DNA from: Ornithinimicrobium pekingense DSM 21552 | Lineage (GTDB): Bacteria > Actinomycetota > Actinomycetes > Actinomycetales > Dermatophilaceae | DNA length: 64,000 nucleotides | Direction: 5' to 3' | Assembly: GCF_000421185.1 (NCBI RefSeq) | Contig: NZ_ATWJ01000001.1 | Coordinates: 1 to 64,000 of the forward strand | Part shown: one piece after another, positions 57,145 to 64,000 of the stretch | How positions within the stretch are numbered: the stretch's first letter is position 1 | Layout of the letters: the number at the start of each line of letters is the position of its first letter | Position numbers and translations under genes: made by a program | The notes under the pieces: model-generated | What the model saw: only the letters and a program-made list of their open reading frames with translations | Databases searched by the model: none | What the model was told of the DNA's origin: nothing

Positions 57145-57248
57145 CCCGCCACGCCGGAAGGGGGTACCGGCCGGGACGCACGCAGGTCTACCGTCAACTC
57201 GTGACCTCGTGGTCGTCCAGACCCGGGGCACGGGGACCGGGAGGAACC

Positions 57249-59198
57249 ATGCGAACGTCATACCTCGTCGCGCTGTCCGTCTCCGGGGTGCTGGCCGCCA
57301 GCGCCCTGCCACCCGCCGTCGCAGCCCCGGCCGGCACCCCCGAGGACGGCGCACCCGCCCCGACCGAGGCCACGGCCGAGAAGGTCGCCTCGAAGGTGCA
57401 GCGGCCCCAGGGCCCCAACCCCTACCTCGCCCTGCTGCCCGACGGCGGGCAGACCGCGGACTACGGGGCCTGGACGGCATACATGGCCGCGCAGGCCCAC
57501 GTCCGGTCGCTGCAGCGCCAGAGCACGGTCACCACCTTCGAGGCGCAGCAGCAGGGCCGCCAGCCACGCGGCCCGCTGGTCTACCAGGAGCTCGAGGCGG
57601 AGGGTGTCCGCGGGGGCAACGACACCCTGGCCACCGCAGAGCGGGTCCGCGGACTGGGCACCGACCGTCGGGAGAGCGCCGCGGCGCAGGTCCTGGGCTG
57701 GCTGGCGTCGACGGAGGGTGAGGTCGCCGTCCTGCCGCCGAACGCCGAGGACGACGGGTCCATCCCGCTCGCCCGGGACACCGGTGTCGGTGAGACGGTC
57801 AGCGCGGTCACCACGACCGGGACCGTGGGCGACGGACCGCACGGCTCTGCCGGCACCGGCACGGGCGACCTCGACGCCTACGCGGTCTCGGGGCTGGCCG
57901 GGCAGGTGCTGACCGTCGACATCGTCACCCCCGAGGGGGACCTCGACCCCATGCTGCTGCTCTTCGACGCGGAGGGACAGCTGGTGGGCTTCAACGACGA
58001 CACCGCGGAGGGCCTCGACAGCCGCCTCACGCTCGGGGTCCCCGCCGACGGGACGTACTACGCGTTCGTCGCCGGGTTCCCCACCTTCCCGCTCGACCCC
58101 TTCGACAGCGCCAGCGGTGACGGGGCGGGGTCGGAGGGGCCCTACGAGCTGAGCATCACCCAGGTCGAGCAGGACACCGACGTGTTCGCCGTCGACCTCG
58201 AGGAGGGCGACGTCCTCGGCCTGTCGGTCTCCGGGAGCGCGACCGTCCTGGACGTCCTCGAACCGGACGGCACGCTCGTGCACGGCTCGGAGCAGGACGC
58301 GAGCTTCATCTACCCGTTGGCCTCGCCCCTGCCGGGTGGGGGCAACGCCGTCAACGACCACGTCGCGGACGTGGACGGCCGTCACTACGTCGCCGTGCGC
58401 GGCACGGGAGGCGCCTACGACCTGACGGCCGAGGTCTACCGCCCCGGGCTCGAGGGACAACGGCGCGAGCAGACGCTGTTCCTCGACTTCGACGGCGCAC
58501 GGGTCAACACCGCGATCTGGGGCGGGCCGGGCGTGCGCCAGCTGAGCCCGCTCACCTCCTTCCTCGACGACTGGGGACTGTCGCAGGCGGACTACAAGCC
58601 CCTCGTGCGCGAGATCGTCGCGACCGTGCGGGAGAACCTCGAGCGCGACCTGCGGCGCAGCGGCCTGGACGAGGACGTGGAGATCCGGATCCGCAACAGC
58701 CTCCAGCACCGCGACCCCTTCGGGCAGGACAACGTCAGCAGGGTCGTCGTCGGGGGCACGATCGCGGAGTCGGGTGTCGACACCATCGGCATCGCGCAGT
58801 CCATCGACCCGGGCAACTTCGACCAGGAGGAGACGGCCCTGGTGCTGCTCGACGTCCTCAGCAGCGACCCCGACGTCTTCGGCGACGCCTCGCTCAACTT
58901 CTACCTCGCGCCGCAGAGCGACAGGGTCGGCTTCGTCGGCCAGGCCATCGGCAACGTGACCAGCCACGAGGCGGGCCACTTCTTCGGCGACTGGCACGTC
59001 GACCAGTTCAACGACGTGCTCAACCTGATGGACCAGGGCGGCAACTTCCCGCTGCTCTACGGCGCCGGCCCGGACGGGGTGGGTGGCACCGCGGACGACC
59101 CGGACGTCGACTTCGGGGAGGACGTGTTCGTGCCCAACGAGGGTTTCCGCGGCGTCCAGGACACCCTCACCCGCGTCGCTGCCGTCCTGCCGGACTGA
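57249..59198 (+). CDS. Secreted metzincin-like metalloprotease with PPC-type domains
   Basis: The 649-residue protein has a signal peptide (residues 1 to about 26; VALSVSGVLAASALPPAVAA). The zinc site H573-E-A-G-H577-F-F-G-D-W-H583 matches the metzincin HExxHxxGxxH pattern, with a Met-turn candidate M594 in NLMDQG. Two upstream beta domains (about 200-280 and 300-395; DLDAYAVSGLAGQVLTVDI and DTDVFAVDLEEGDVLGLSV) resemble bacterial pre-peptidase C-terminal (PPC) domains. It should be exported and act on extracellular protein. GGGAGG precedes the ATG; a weak -10 TACCGT is near 57189. Confidence 0.8.
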   Translation: MRTSYLVALSVSGVLAASALPPAVAAPAGTPEDGAPAPTEATAEKVASKVQRPQGPNPYLALLPDGGQTADYGAWTAYMAAQAHVRSLQRQSTVTTFEAQQQGRQPRGPLVYQELEAEGVRGGNDTLATAERVRGLGTDRRESAAAQVLGWLASTEGEVAVLPPNAEDDGSIPLARDTGVGETVSAVTTTGTVGDGPHGSAGTGTGDLDAYAVSGLAGQVLTVDIVTPEGDLDPMLLLFDAEGQLVGFNDDTAEGLDSRLTLGVPADGTYYAFVAGFPTFPLDPFDSASGDGAGSEGPYELSITQVEQDTDVFAVDLEEGDVLGLSVSGSATVLDVLEPDGTLVHGSEQDASFIYPLASPLPGGGNAVNDHVADVDGRHYVAVRGTGGAYDLTAEVYRPGLEGQRREQTLFLDFDGARVNTAIWGGPGVRQLSPLTSFLDDWGLSQADYKPLVREIVATVRENLERDLRRSGLDEDVEIRIRNSLQHRDPFGQDNVSRVVVGGTIAESGVDTIGIAQSIDPGNFDQEETALVLLDVLSSDPDVFGDASLNFYLAPQSDRVGFVGQAIGNVTSHEAGHFFGDWHVDQFNDVLNLMDQGGNFPLLYGAGPDGVGGTADDPDVDFGEDVFVPNEGFRGVQDTLTRVAAVLPD

Positions 59199-59205
59199 CC
59201 GCGGC

Positions 59206-59256
59206 GTCCCACGGTCCCGTGGGACTGTCGAGCATGTCGGCACTCCCACGGGACCG
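59206..59256. terminator. Bidirectional terminator with alternative stems
   Basis: CGGTCCCGTGGGA (59212-59224) pairs with TCCCACGGGACCG (59244-59256). The left arm also folds locally as GTCCCACGG-TC-CCGTGGGAC (59206-59225). It lies between two convergent genes. Confidence 0.75.
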
Positions 59257-59266
59257 GGCGCCCCCG

Positions 59267-60025
59267 TCAGGCCAGGGCGGCGTCGGCGATGACCTCGGCC
59301 AGCCGCCGCGGCTCGCTCCACATCGGCCAGTGCCCCGTCGGCAGGTCGATCATGGTGAGGTCGCGGTAGTCCGGCAGCGCCGCCAGGAAGTTGCCGCCCT
59401 CCTCGGCCCAGGCACGGTAGTCCTCGCTGGACCAGGACGTGGCCACGAGGGTCATCGGCACGTCGTGCCGGCGGTCGTCCGAGAGCGACACCGGCTCACG
59501 CAGCGCCGCGCCGGGCTGCGGCACCGCCCGGTGGCGGAAGGTGCGCAGCTGCTCGTCGGTCAGCCCGCGCATGGAGCCCTGCGCCAGCTCGTCGTCCCAC
59601 TGCGCCGTCACGGGGTGGTCGTCCCCGTCGAACCCGGCGTCCATCGCGAACCCCTCGCCCGCGGGCGCGGTGTCGACCCACACCACGTGGGCGACCTGGT
59701 CGACGTGGCGGTCCAGGGCCACGGTGGCGGGCGCGGCCGCACCGCTGTGGGCCACCAGCACGACGCGCGAGCCCTCGGGCGCCGTCGCGACCGCGTCCTC
59801 GACCGCGCGGACGTGGTCCTCGAGCGTGACCGCCCCCCGGTCGGGGTGGTCGGGCTCGAGGCCGGGGAGGGTGAGCGCCGTCGCGGTCAGGCCCCGCTCG
59901 CGCAGGTGCGGGAGGACGTCGTCCCAGGCCCAGGCGCCCAGCCAGAAGCCGGGGACGAGGACGACATGGGTGGGGCGGGCCGAGGCGTCGCGGGAGGTGA
60001 CCTGGTCGGGTGAGGAGTGCGTCAT
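59267..60025 (-). CDS. Alpha/beta hydrolase
   Basis: The 252-residue protein has the oxyanion region LVPGFWLGAWAWDDV, the nucleophile S94 in VAHSGAA, and the catalytic His H232 in TGHWPMW. This is the esterase/hydroxynitrile lyase-like branch of alpha/beta hydrolases; the substrate is unknown. It is divergent from a WYL regulator, which may control it. CAGGCT lies six bases before the ATG, consistent with a leaderless mRNA. Confidence 0.82.
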   Translation of the reverse strand: MTHSSPDQVTSRDASARPTHVVLVPGFWLGAWAWDDVLPHLRERGLTATALTLPGLEPDHPDRGAVTLEDHVRAVEDAVATAPEGSRVVLVAHSGAAAPATVALDRHVDQVAHVVWVDTAPAGEGFAMDAGFDGDDHPVTAQWDDELAQGSMRGLTDEQLRTFRHRAVPQPGAALREPVSLSDDRRHDVPMTLVATSWSSEDYRAWAEEGGNFLAALPDYRDLTMIDLPTGHWPMWSEPRRLAEVIADAALA

Positions 60026-60046
60026 ACCCCGAGCCTGCCGGGGAAT

Positions 60047-60065
60047 GCGGACAGCAACGGTCCGC
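60047..60065. promoter_or_regulatory. Inverted repeat in the hydrolase/WYL divergent gap
   Basis: GCGGAC-N7-GTCCGC is a perfect dyad in the 62-bp intergenic region (60026-60087), centred between the two divergent starts. It is a candidate operator for the adjacent regulator. Confidence 0.5.
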
Positions 60066-60087
60066 GACCCGGTGGCAGGGTAGGGGC

Positions 60088-61053
60088 ATGAGCGATCCCA
60101 CGGCGCGCGTCCTGCAGCTGCTCGGGCTCCTGCAGGCCAGGGCCATGTGGACGGGCGAGGAGCTGGCGGAGCGGCTCGGCGTCACCACCCGCAGCGTGCG
60201 CCGCGACGTCGACCGGCTGCGCCGGCTGGGCTACCCGGTGCGGGCCAGCACCGGCCTGGGCGGGGGCTACCAGCTGGGCGCCGGGGGCAAGCTGCCGCCG
60301 CTGCTGCTGGACCCCGACGAGGCCGTCGCGGTCACGGTGAGCCTGCGGGTGGCGGCGGGCGGCTCGGTGACCGGTGTCGAGGAGTCGGCGCTGCGCGCGC
60401 TGGCCAAGCTCGACCAGGTCCTGCCGGCCTCGCTGCGCGGTGAGGTCGAGGCGATCAGCCAGGCCGTGGTGGCCGTCGAGGGCGTCTCCGTGCCGGTCGC
60501 GGCGGCCCTGCTCAGCACCGTCGCCCGTGCCTGCCGCGACCGGGTGCTGCTGGACTTCGCCTACCGCGACCGGGCCGGCGGGCGGACCACCAGGCGCGTG
60601 GAGCCCTACCGGGTCGTGACGATGGGTCGGCGCTGGTACCTGCTCGCGCACGACAGCGGCAAGGACGACTGGCGCTCGTTCCGCCTCGACCGCGTCGACG
60701 CCGACACCGTCCACGCGACGACGTTTCGCTTCACACCGCGCCCGGCGCCGGACCCGGTGGAGTACGTCCGCCAGTCCGTGCTGCGCTCCCCCTACAGGTA
60801 TGTCGCACGGCTGCGGCTCCACGCGCCGCTGGACGACGTGGCGGGCAGGGTCCCGCAGAACGCCGGCGCCCTGACCGACCTGGGCGACGGCACCTGCGAG
60901 CTGGAGACCGGCGCGGAGACGCTGGACTACCTGGCGATCGAGACGCTGTGGCTGGGGGTGCCCTTCGAGGTGCTCGACCCGCCCGAGCTGCGGGACAGGG
61001 TGCGGGAGCTGGCGGGCCGGCTGCACGAGGCAGCCGGCCCGGCCGACCCCTGA
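60088..61053 (+). CDS. HTH- and WYL-domain transcriptional regulator
   Basis: The 321-residue protein has an N-terminal winged HTH (about 5-62; EELAERLGVTTRSVRRDVDRL), then a WYL domain with W183-Y184-L185 in RRWYLLAHDS and a WCX-like C-terminal part. WYL domains sense nucleic acid or small ligands. It is divergent from the hydrolase gene and probably regulates it and itself. The ATG at 60088 (MSDPTARVLQ) is chosen; CAGGGT lies six bases before it. Confidence 0.88.
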   Translation: MSDPTARVLQLLGLLQARAMWTGEELAERLGVTTRSVRRDVDRLRRLGYPVRASTGLGGGYQLGAGGKLPPLLLDPDEAVAVTVSLRVAAGGSVTGVEESALRALAKLDQVLPASLRGEVEAISQAVVAVEGVSVPVAAALLSTVARACRDRVLLDFAYRDRAGGRTTRRVEPYRVVTMGRRWYLLAHDSGKDDWRSFRLDRVDADTVHATTFRFTPRPAPDPVEYVRQSVLRSPYRYVARLRLHAPLDDVAGRVPQNAGALTDLGDGTCELETGAETLDYLAIETLWLGVPFEVLDPPELRDRVRELAGRLHEAAGPADP

Positions 61054-61063
61054 CCGCAGGGGC

Positions 61064-62287
61064 TCAGCCCCCGGCGGCCTCGGTGACGACCTCGGTGAGG
61101 GCGTCGGTGATGACCTTCAGCTCCTCTGCGGTGATGGTCAGCGGCGGGGCCAGGCGGATCGTCGAGCCGTGGGTGTCCTTGGCCAGGACGCCCTTCCTGG
61201 CCAGCCGCTTGCAGGCCTCCTTGCCGCTGAGCAGGTCGGGGTCGATGTCGATGCCGGCCCACAGGCCGCGGACGCGGACCTCCTGCACGCCCTTGCCGAT
61301 GAGCGCCTCCAGGGACTCGCGGAACTGGCCCTCGAGGGCGGCGGCGTTCTGCTGGTGCTCACCGGTGGCGAGCAGGTCGCAGACCGCCTTGCCGACAGCT
61401 GCGGCCAGCGGGTTGCCGCCGAACGTCGAGCCGTGGGTGCCGGGGGTGATGACCTCCATGACCGCCGTGTCGGCGGCGACGGCCGAGACCGGCACGATGC
61501 CGCCGCCGAGCGCCTTGCCCAGGGTGTAGATGTCGGCCTCGACGTCCTCGTACTGGCAGGCCAGGGTGGTGCCGACGCGGCCCAGGCCGGCCTGGATCTC
61601 GTCGGCGATCATCAGCACGTTCGTGCGGGTGCACAGCTCGCGCAGGCCGGGCAGGAAGCCCTCCTTGGGGATCTTCACGCCCTGCTCGCCCTGGATCGGC
61701 TCGACGAGCACCGCGACGGTGTCGTCGTCGATCGCGGCCTCGACGGCGGCCAGGTCGCCGTAGGGCACCGACTCGAAGCCCTGGGTGTAGGGGCCGTAGT
61801 GGTCGCGGGCCTCGGGGTCGTCGGAGAAGGAGATGATCGTCGTGGTGCGGCCGTGGAAGTTGCCGTCCATGACGATGATCTTGGCCCGCTCGGCCTGGAC
61901 GCCCTTGACGAGGTAGCCCCACTTGCGGGCGATCTTCAGCGCGGTCTCGACCGCCTCGGCGCCGGTGTTCATCGGCAGGATCATGTCCTTGCCGACGAGC
62001 TCGGACAGCGCCTGGCAGAACGGGCCCAGCTGGTCGTTGTGGAAGGCGCGGCTGGTCAGCGTCGACCGGTCCAGCTGGTCCTTGGCCGCCTGCACCAGCG
62101 CCGGGTGGCGGTGGCCGAAGTTGAGGGCGGAGTAGCCCGACAGCGCGTCGAGGTAGCGGTTGCCCTCCACGTCGGTGACCCAGATGCCCTCGGCGTGCTC
62201 GACCACGACCGGCAGCGGGCTGTAGTTGTGGGCGGCGACCTTGTCCTCGAGGTCGATGAAGTCCTGGTTGGTGGTCAGCTGCGTCAT
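61064..62287 (-). CDS. rocD: Ornithine--oxo-acid transaminase
   Basis: The 407-residue class III PLP enzyme converts ornithine and 2-oxoglutarate to glutamate semialdehyde and glutamate, linking arginine catabolism with proline and glutamate. Marks: DALSGYSALNFGHRHP, D229-E230 in IADEIQ and the PLP lysine K258 in YTLGKALGGG. The ATG is preceded by TAGGAT at six bases (62294-62299), so it is probably leaderless. It ends 10 bp from the end of the convergent WYL gene. Confidence 0.93.
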   Translation of the reverse strand: MTQLTTNQDFIDLEDKVAAHNYSPLPVVVEHAEGIWVTDVEGNRYLDALSGYSALNFGHRHPALVQAAKDQLDRSTLTSRAFHNDQLGPFCQALSELVGKDMILPMNTGAEAVETALKIARKWGYLVKGVQAERAKIIVMDGNFHGRTTTIISFSDDPEARDHYGPYTQGFESVPYGDLAAVEAAIDDDTVAVLVEPIQGEQGVKIPKEGFLPGLRELCTRTNVLMIADEIQAGLGRVGTTLACQYEDVEADIYTLGKALGGGIVPVSAVAADTAVMEVITPGTHGSTFGGNPLAAAVGKAVCDLLATGEHQQNAAALEGQFRESLEALIGKGVQEVRVRGLWAGIDIDPDLLSGKEACKRLARKGVLAKDTHGSTIRLAPPLTITAEELKVITDALTEVVTEAAGG

Positions 62288-62293
62288 GCGGTC

Positions 62294-62367
62294 ATCCTAG
62301 GGGTGAGGCGGGGCAGGGCCGCACGGCCACTACGCGTAGTCATGCGGGGTCGCGCAAAAGTATGCGC
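62294..62367 (-). promoter_or_regulatory. rocD promoter region with two dyads
   Basis: TAGGAT (62294-62299) is the -10 box. ACTACGCGTAGT (62329-62340) is a perfect 12-base palindrome at about the -35 position, and GCGCA-N6-TGCGC (62352-62367) lies further upstream. Operator(s) for an arginine/ornithine-responsive factor are plausible. Confidence 0.5.
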
Positions 62368-62385
62368 CATCTCCGGGGGCGCGGA

Positions 62386-63738
62386 TCAGCTCACGTCGAG
62401 CGCGTCGCCGGCCTGCTCGGGCAACAGCAGGTATGCCGCGAGCGCACCGAGGGCGAAGGTCGCCCCGAAGATCGCGAAGAGGCCTGCGTCGCCCCACCAG
62501 CCGAGCACGACCGGCACCGACAGCGGCGCCACGACGGAGGCGATCCGCCCGAAGCCGGCGGCGGCGCCCGCGCCCGCGCCGCGGATCGTCGTGGGGTAGA
62601 TCTCCGGGGTGACGGCATAGAGGGCACCCCAGGCACCGAGGTTGAAGAAGGACAGCGCCATGCCGGCGGCGAGCACCTGCCCGGTGCCGTCCGCCAGCCC
62701 GAAGAGCCCTGCCGAGGCGGCCGAGCCGAGCAGGAAGGTCGCCAGCGTCACGCGCCGGCCCCAGACCTCGACGAGGAAGGCGGCCACGGCATACCCGGGG
62801 AGCTGGGCGAGGGTGATGACCAGCGTGTAGCCGAAGGAGCGCACCAGGTCGTAGCCCTGGGCGTAGAGCAGGCTGGGCAGCCAGATGAACGCCCCGTAGT
62901 AGGAGAAGTTGACGCAGAACCACACCAGCCAGATGCCCGCGGTGCGGCGACGGTAGGCCGGGGACCACAGCTGGCCCGGCGTGCGCGGGGCGGCCGCGGC
63001 GACGGGGCGGCTCGGCTGCGGCTCGACCCCCGCGGACGCCTCGAACCGGCGGACCACCGCCTCGGCCTCCTCGACGCGGCCCCGCCGCTCCAGGAACAAC
63101 GGCGACTCGGGCAGCCCCCACCGGATGACCACCGCCCACAGCGCCGGGACCAGGCCGATGGCGAAGGCCCAGCGCCAGCCCTCCTCGAAGCGGGGGACGA
63201 CGAAGAAGCCGATGAGCGCGGCCAGGACCCACCCGACCGCCCAGAACGACTCGAGCGCGACGACCATCCGGCCGCGGATCCGCGTGGGCGACAGCTCGCT
63301 GACCAGCGTGGAGGCCACGGGCAGCTCGGCCCCCAGGCCGATGCCGACCAGGAAGCGCAGGACCAGCAGCGCCGCCAGGCCGGTGGCCAGCGCCGAGGCC
63401 CCGGTCGCCAGGCCGTAGACGAGCAGGGTGACGGCGAAGACCGTGCGGCGCCCGTAGCGGTCGGCCAGGAGCCCGCCGAAGGTCGCGCCGATCGCCATCC
63501 CGACGAAGCCGATCGACAGCAGCCAGGACTGCTCGGTCGGCGACAGGCCCCAGGACGTGGCGATCGCGAGACCGACGAAGGAGATAAGGCCCACGTCCAT
63601 CGCGTCCAGGGCCCACCCGGTGCCCGCGCCGAGCAGGGTGCGCGTGTGCAGGCGCGTGAACGGCAGCCCACCCATCCGCTCGGGGCGGGTGGGCAGCCGC
63701 CGCTGGTCGGTCCGCTCCCCGGCGGGCGTCGACGCCAC
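62386..63738 (-). CDS. MFS transporter
   Basis: The 450-residue protein has about 12 membrane segments, a DxxGRR motif in the 2-3 loop (LLADRYGRRTVFA), SELSPTRIRGRM in the 4-5 loop, and a central loop between helices 6 and 7. The pattern (LDAMDVGLISFVGLAIA and NFSYYGAFIWLPS) resembles the organic-acid/niacin-type MFS permeases; the substrate is unknown. The start is GTG 63738, one base after the upstream gene's stop; ATG 63675 (MGGLPFTRLH) is an alternative. Confidence 0.83.
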   Translation of the reverse strand: MASTPAGERTDQRRLPTRPERMGGLPFTRLHTRTLLGAGTGWALDAMDVGLISFVGLAIATSWGLSPTEQSWLLSIGFVGMAIGATFGGLLADRYGRRTVFAVTLLVYGLATGASALATGLAALLVLRFLVGIGLGAELPVASTLVSELSPTRIRGRMVVALESFWAVGWVLAALIGFFVVPRFEEGWRWAFAIGLVPALWAVVIRWGLPESPLFLERRGRVEEAEAVVRRFEASAGVEPQPSRPVAAAAPRTPGQLWSPAYRRRTAGIWLVWFCVNFSYYGAFIWLPSLLYAQGYDLVRSFGYTLVITLAQLPGYAVAAFLVEVWGRRVTLATFLLGSAASAGLFGLADGTGQVLAAGMALSFFNLGAWGALYAVTPEIYPTTIRGAGAGAAAGFGRIASVVAPLSVPVVLGWWGDAGLFAIFGATFALGALAAYLLLPEQAGDALDVS

Positions 63739-63739
63739 C

Positions 63740-64000
63740 TCAGCGGTAGTTGGTGAACTGCAGGGCCACGTCCAGGTCCTTGCCCTTGAGCAGGCGCTGG
63801 ACCTCCTGCAGGTCGTCGCGCGACTTGGACGTCACCCGCAGCTCCTCGCCCTGGATGGTCGGCTTGACGCCCTTGGGCCCCTCCTCGCGGATGATCTTGG
63901 AGATCTTCTTGGCGTTCTCGCTGGAGATGCCGGACTTCAGCGCCGCCTCGAGGCGGTACTCCTTGCCCGAGATCCGCGGCTCGCCGTCGTTGCTGTAGTC
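63740..64000 (-). CDS. YajQ-family protein, 3' part
   Basis: The last 86 codons on the minus strand encode [40 protein letters not shown] and the ending VALQFTNYR, the C-terminal half of YajQ (DUF520), a family with reported nucleotide and cyclic-di-GMP binding. The gene continues past the window's right edge. One base separates it from the MFS start, so the two are likely co-transcribed. Confidence 0.9.
   Translation of the reverse strand, partial: DYSNDGEPRISGKEYRLEAALKSGISSENAKKISKIIREEGPKGVKPTIQGEELRVTSKSRDDLQEVQRLLKGKDLDVALQFTNYR

Noticed and set aside
54766-57480. 904-codon minus-strand frame opposite the acyl-CoA oxidase
   Set aside because: Composition follows the reverse of the conserved plus-strand gene and shows no domain.

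Overview
The window is about 71% G+C (my estimate) with actinobacterial features throughout: GTG and TTG starts, many leaderless promoters (a TANNNT box 6-8 bases before the start codon), an actinobacterial rRNA leader with a TTGAGAACTCAA boxA, and type-Z S14. Gene order (tRNA-Trp-secE-nusG-rplK-rplA; tRNA-Thr-tRNA-Met-rpmG-MaoC-MaoC-murB; a fadA2/fabG4/htdX-like trio) also points to Actinomycetota. I place it tentatively in Micrococcales near Intrasporangiaceae/Ornithinimicrobiaceae; the sequence alone does not fix the genus.

Region 1 (1-38.6 kb) is almost entirely minus-strand information-processing genes. Read in the direction of transcription it runs tRNA-Trp, secE, nusG, rplK, rplA; rplJ, rplL; rpoB, rpoC; rpsL, rpsG, fusA, tuf; YceI; then the S10-spc-alpha superoperon from rpsJ to rplQ, truA, an MDR oxidoreductase, and finally two tandem promoters and the leader of an rRNA operon whose 16S gene lies off the left edge. 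The only plus-strand gene here is a P1/DmpA-type aminopeptidase (34.7-35.6 kb). Gaps between sub-operons hold strong GC-rich hairpins, an L10 leader, tandem rpoB promoters and structured leaders before rpsL, rpsJ, rplK and rplA.

Region 2 (38.7-50.6 kb) carries an aspartate aminotransferase, argG with a dyad inside its promoter, a four-gene ABC-2 exporter operon, an adenosine deaminase, a 29-bp tandem-repeat array with flanking inverted repeats and an exact TTGTCCACA (DnaA-box-like) word, a small XRE-type regulator, a lipoprotein, murB, two MaoC/Had-type hotdog proteins, rpmG and two tRNA genes.

Region 3 (50.7-57.1 kb) is a divergent fatty-acid beta-oxidation locus: thiolase, large FabG4-type reductase and MaoC hydratase on the minus strand, opposite a TetR regulator overlapping an acyl-CoA oxidase gene. 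Together these four enzymes cover all steps of a beta-oxidation cycle, with TetR and a dyad in the shared promoter as the likely switch.

Region 4 (57.2-64 kb) holds a secreted metzincin-like protease with PPC-type domains, an alpha/beta hydrolase divergent from a WYL regulator, ornithine aminotransferase (rocD), an MFS transporter and the 3' end of a YajQ-family gene.

I found no CRISPR array, transposase, prophage or clear defence system. The most unusual signals are non-coding: the 46.3-46.5 kb repeat locus, the recurring GGTATGCC/GGCATACC word that also builds dyads and terminator stems, and the mutually exclusive stems between rplK and rplA.
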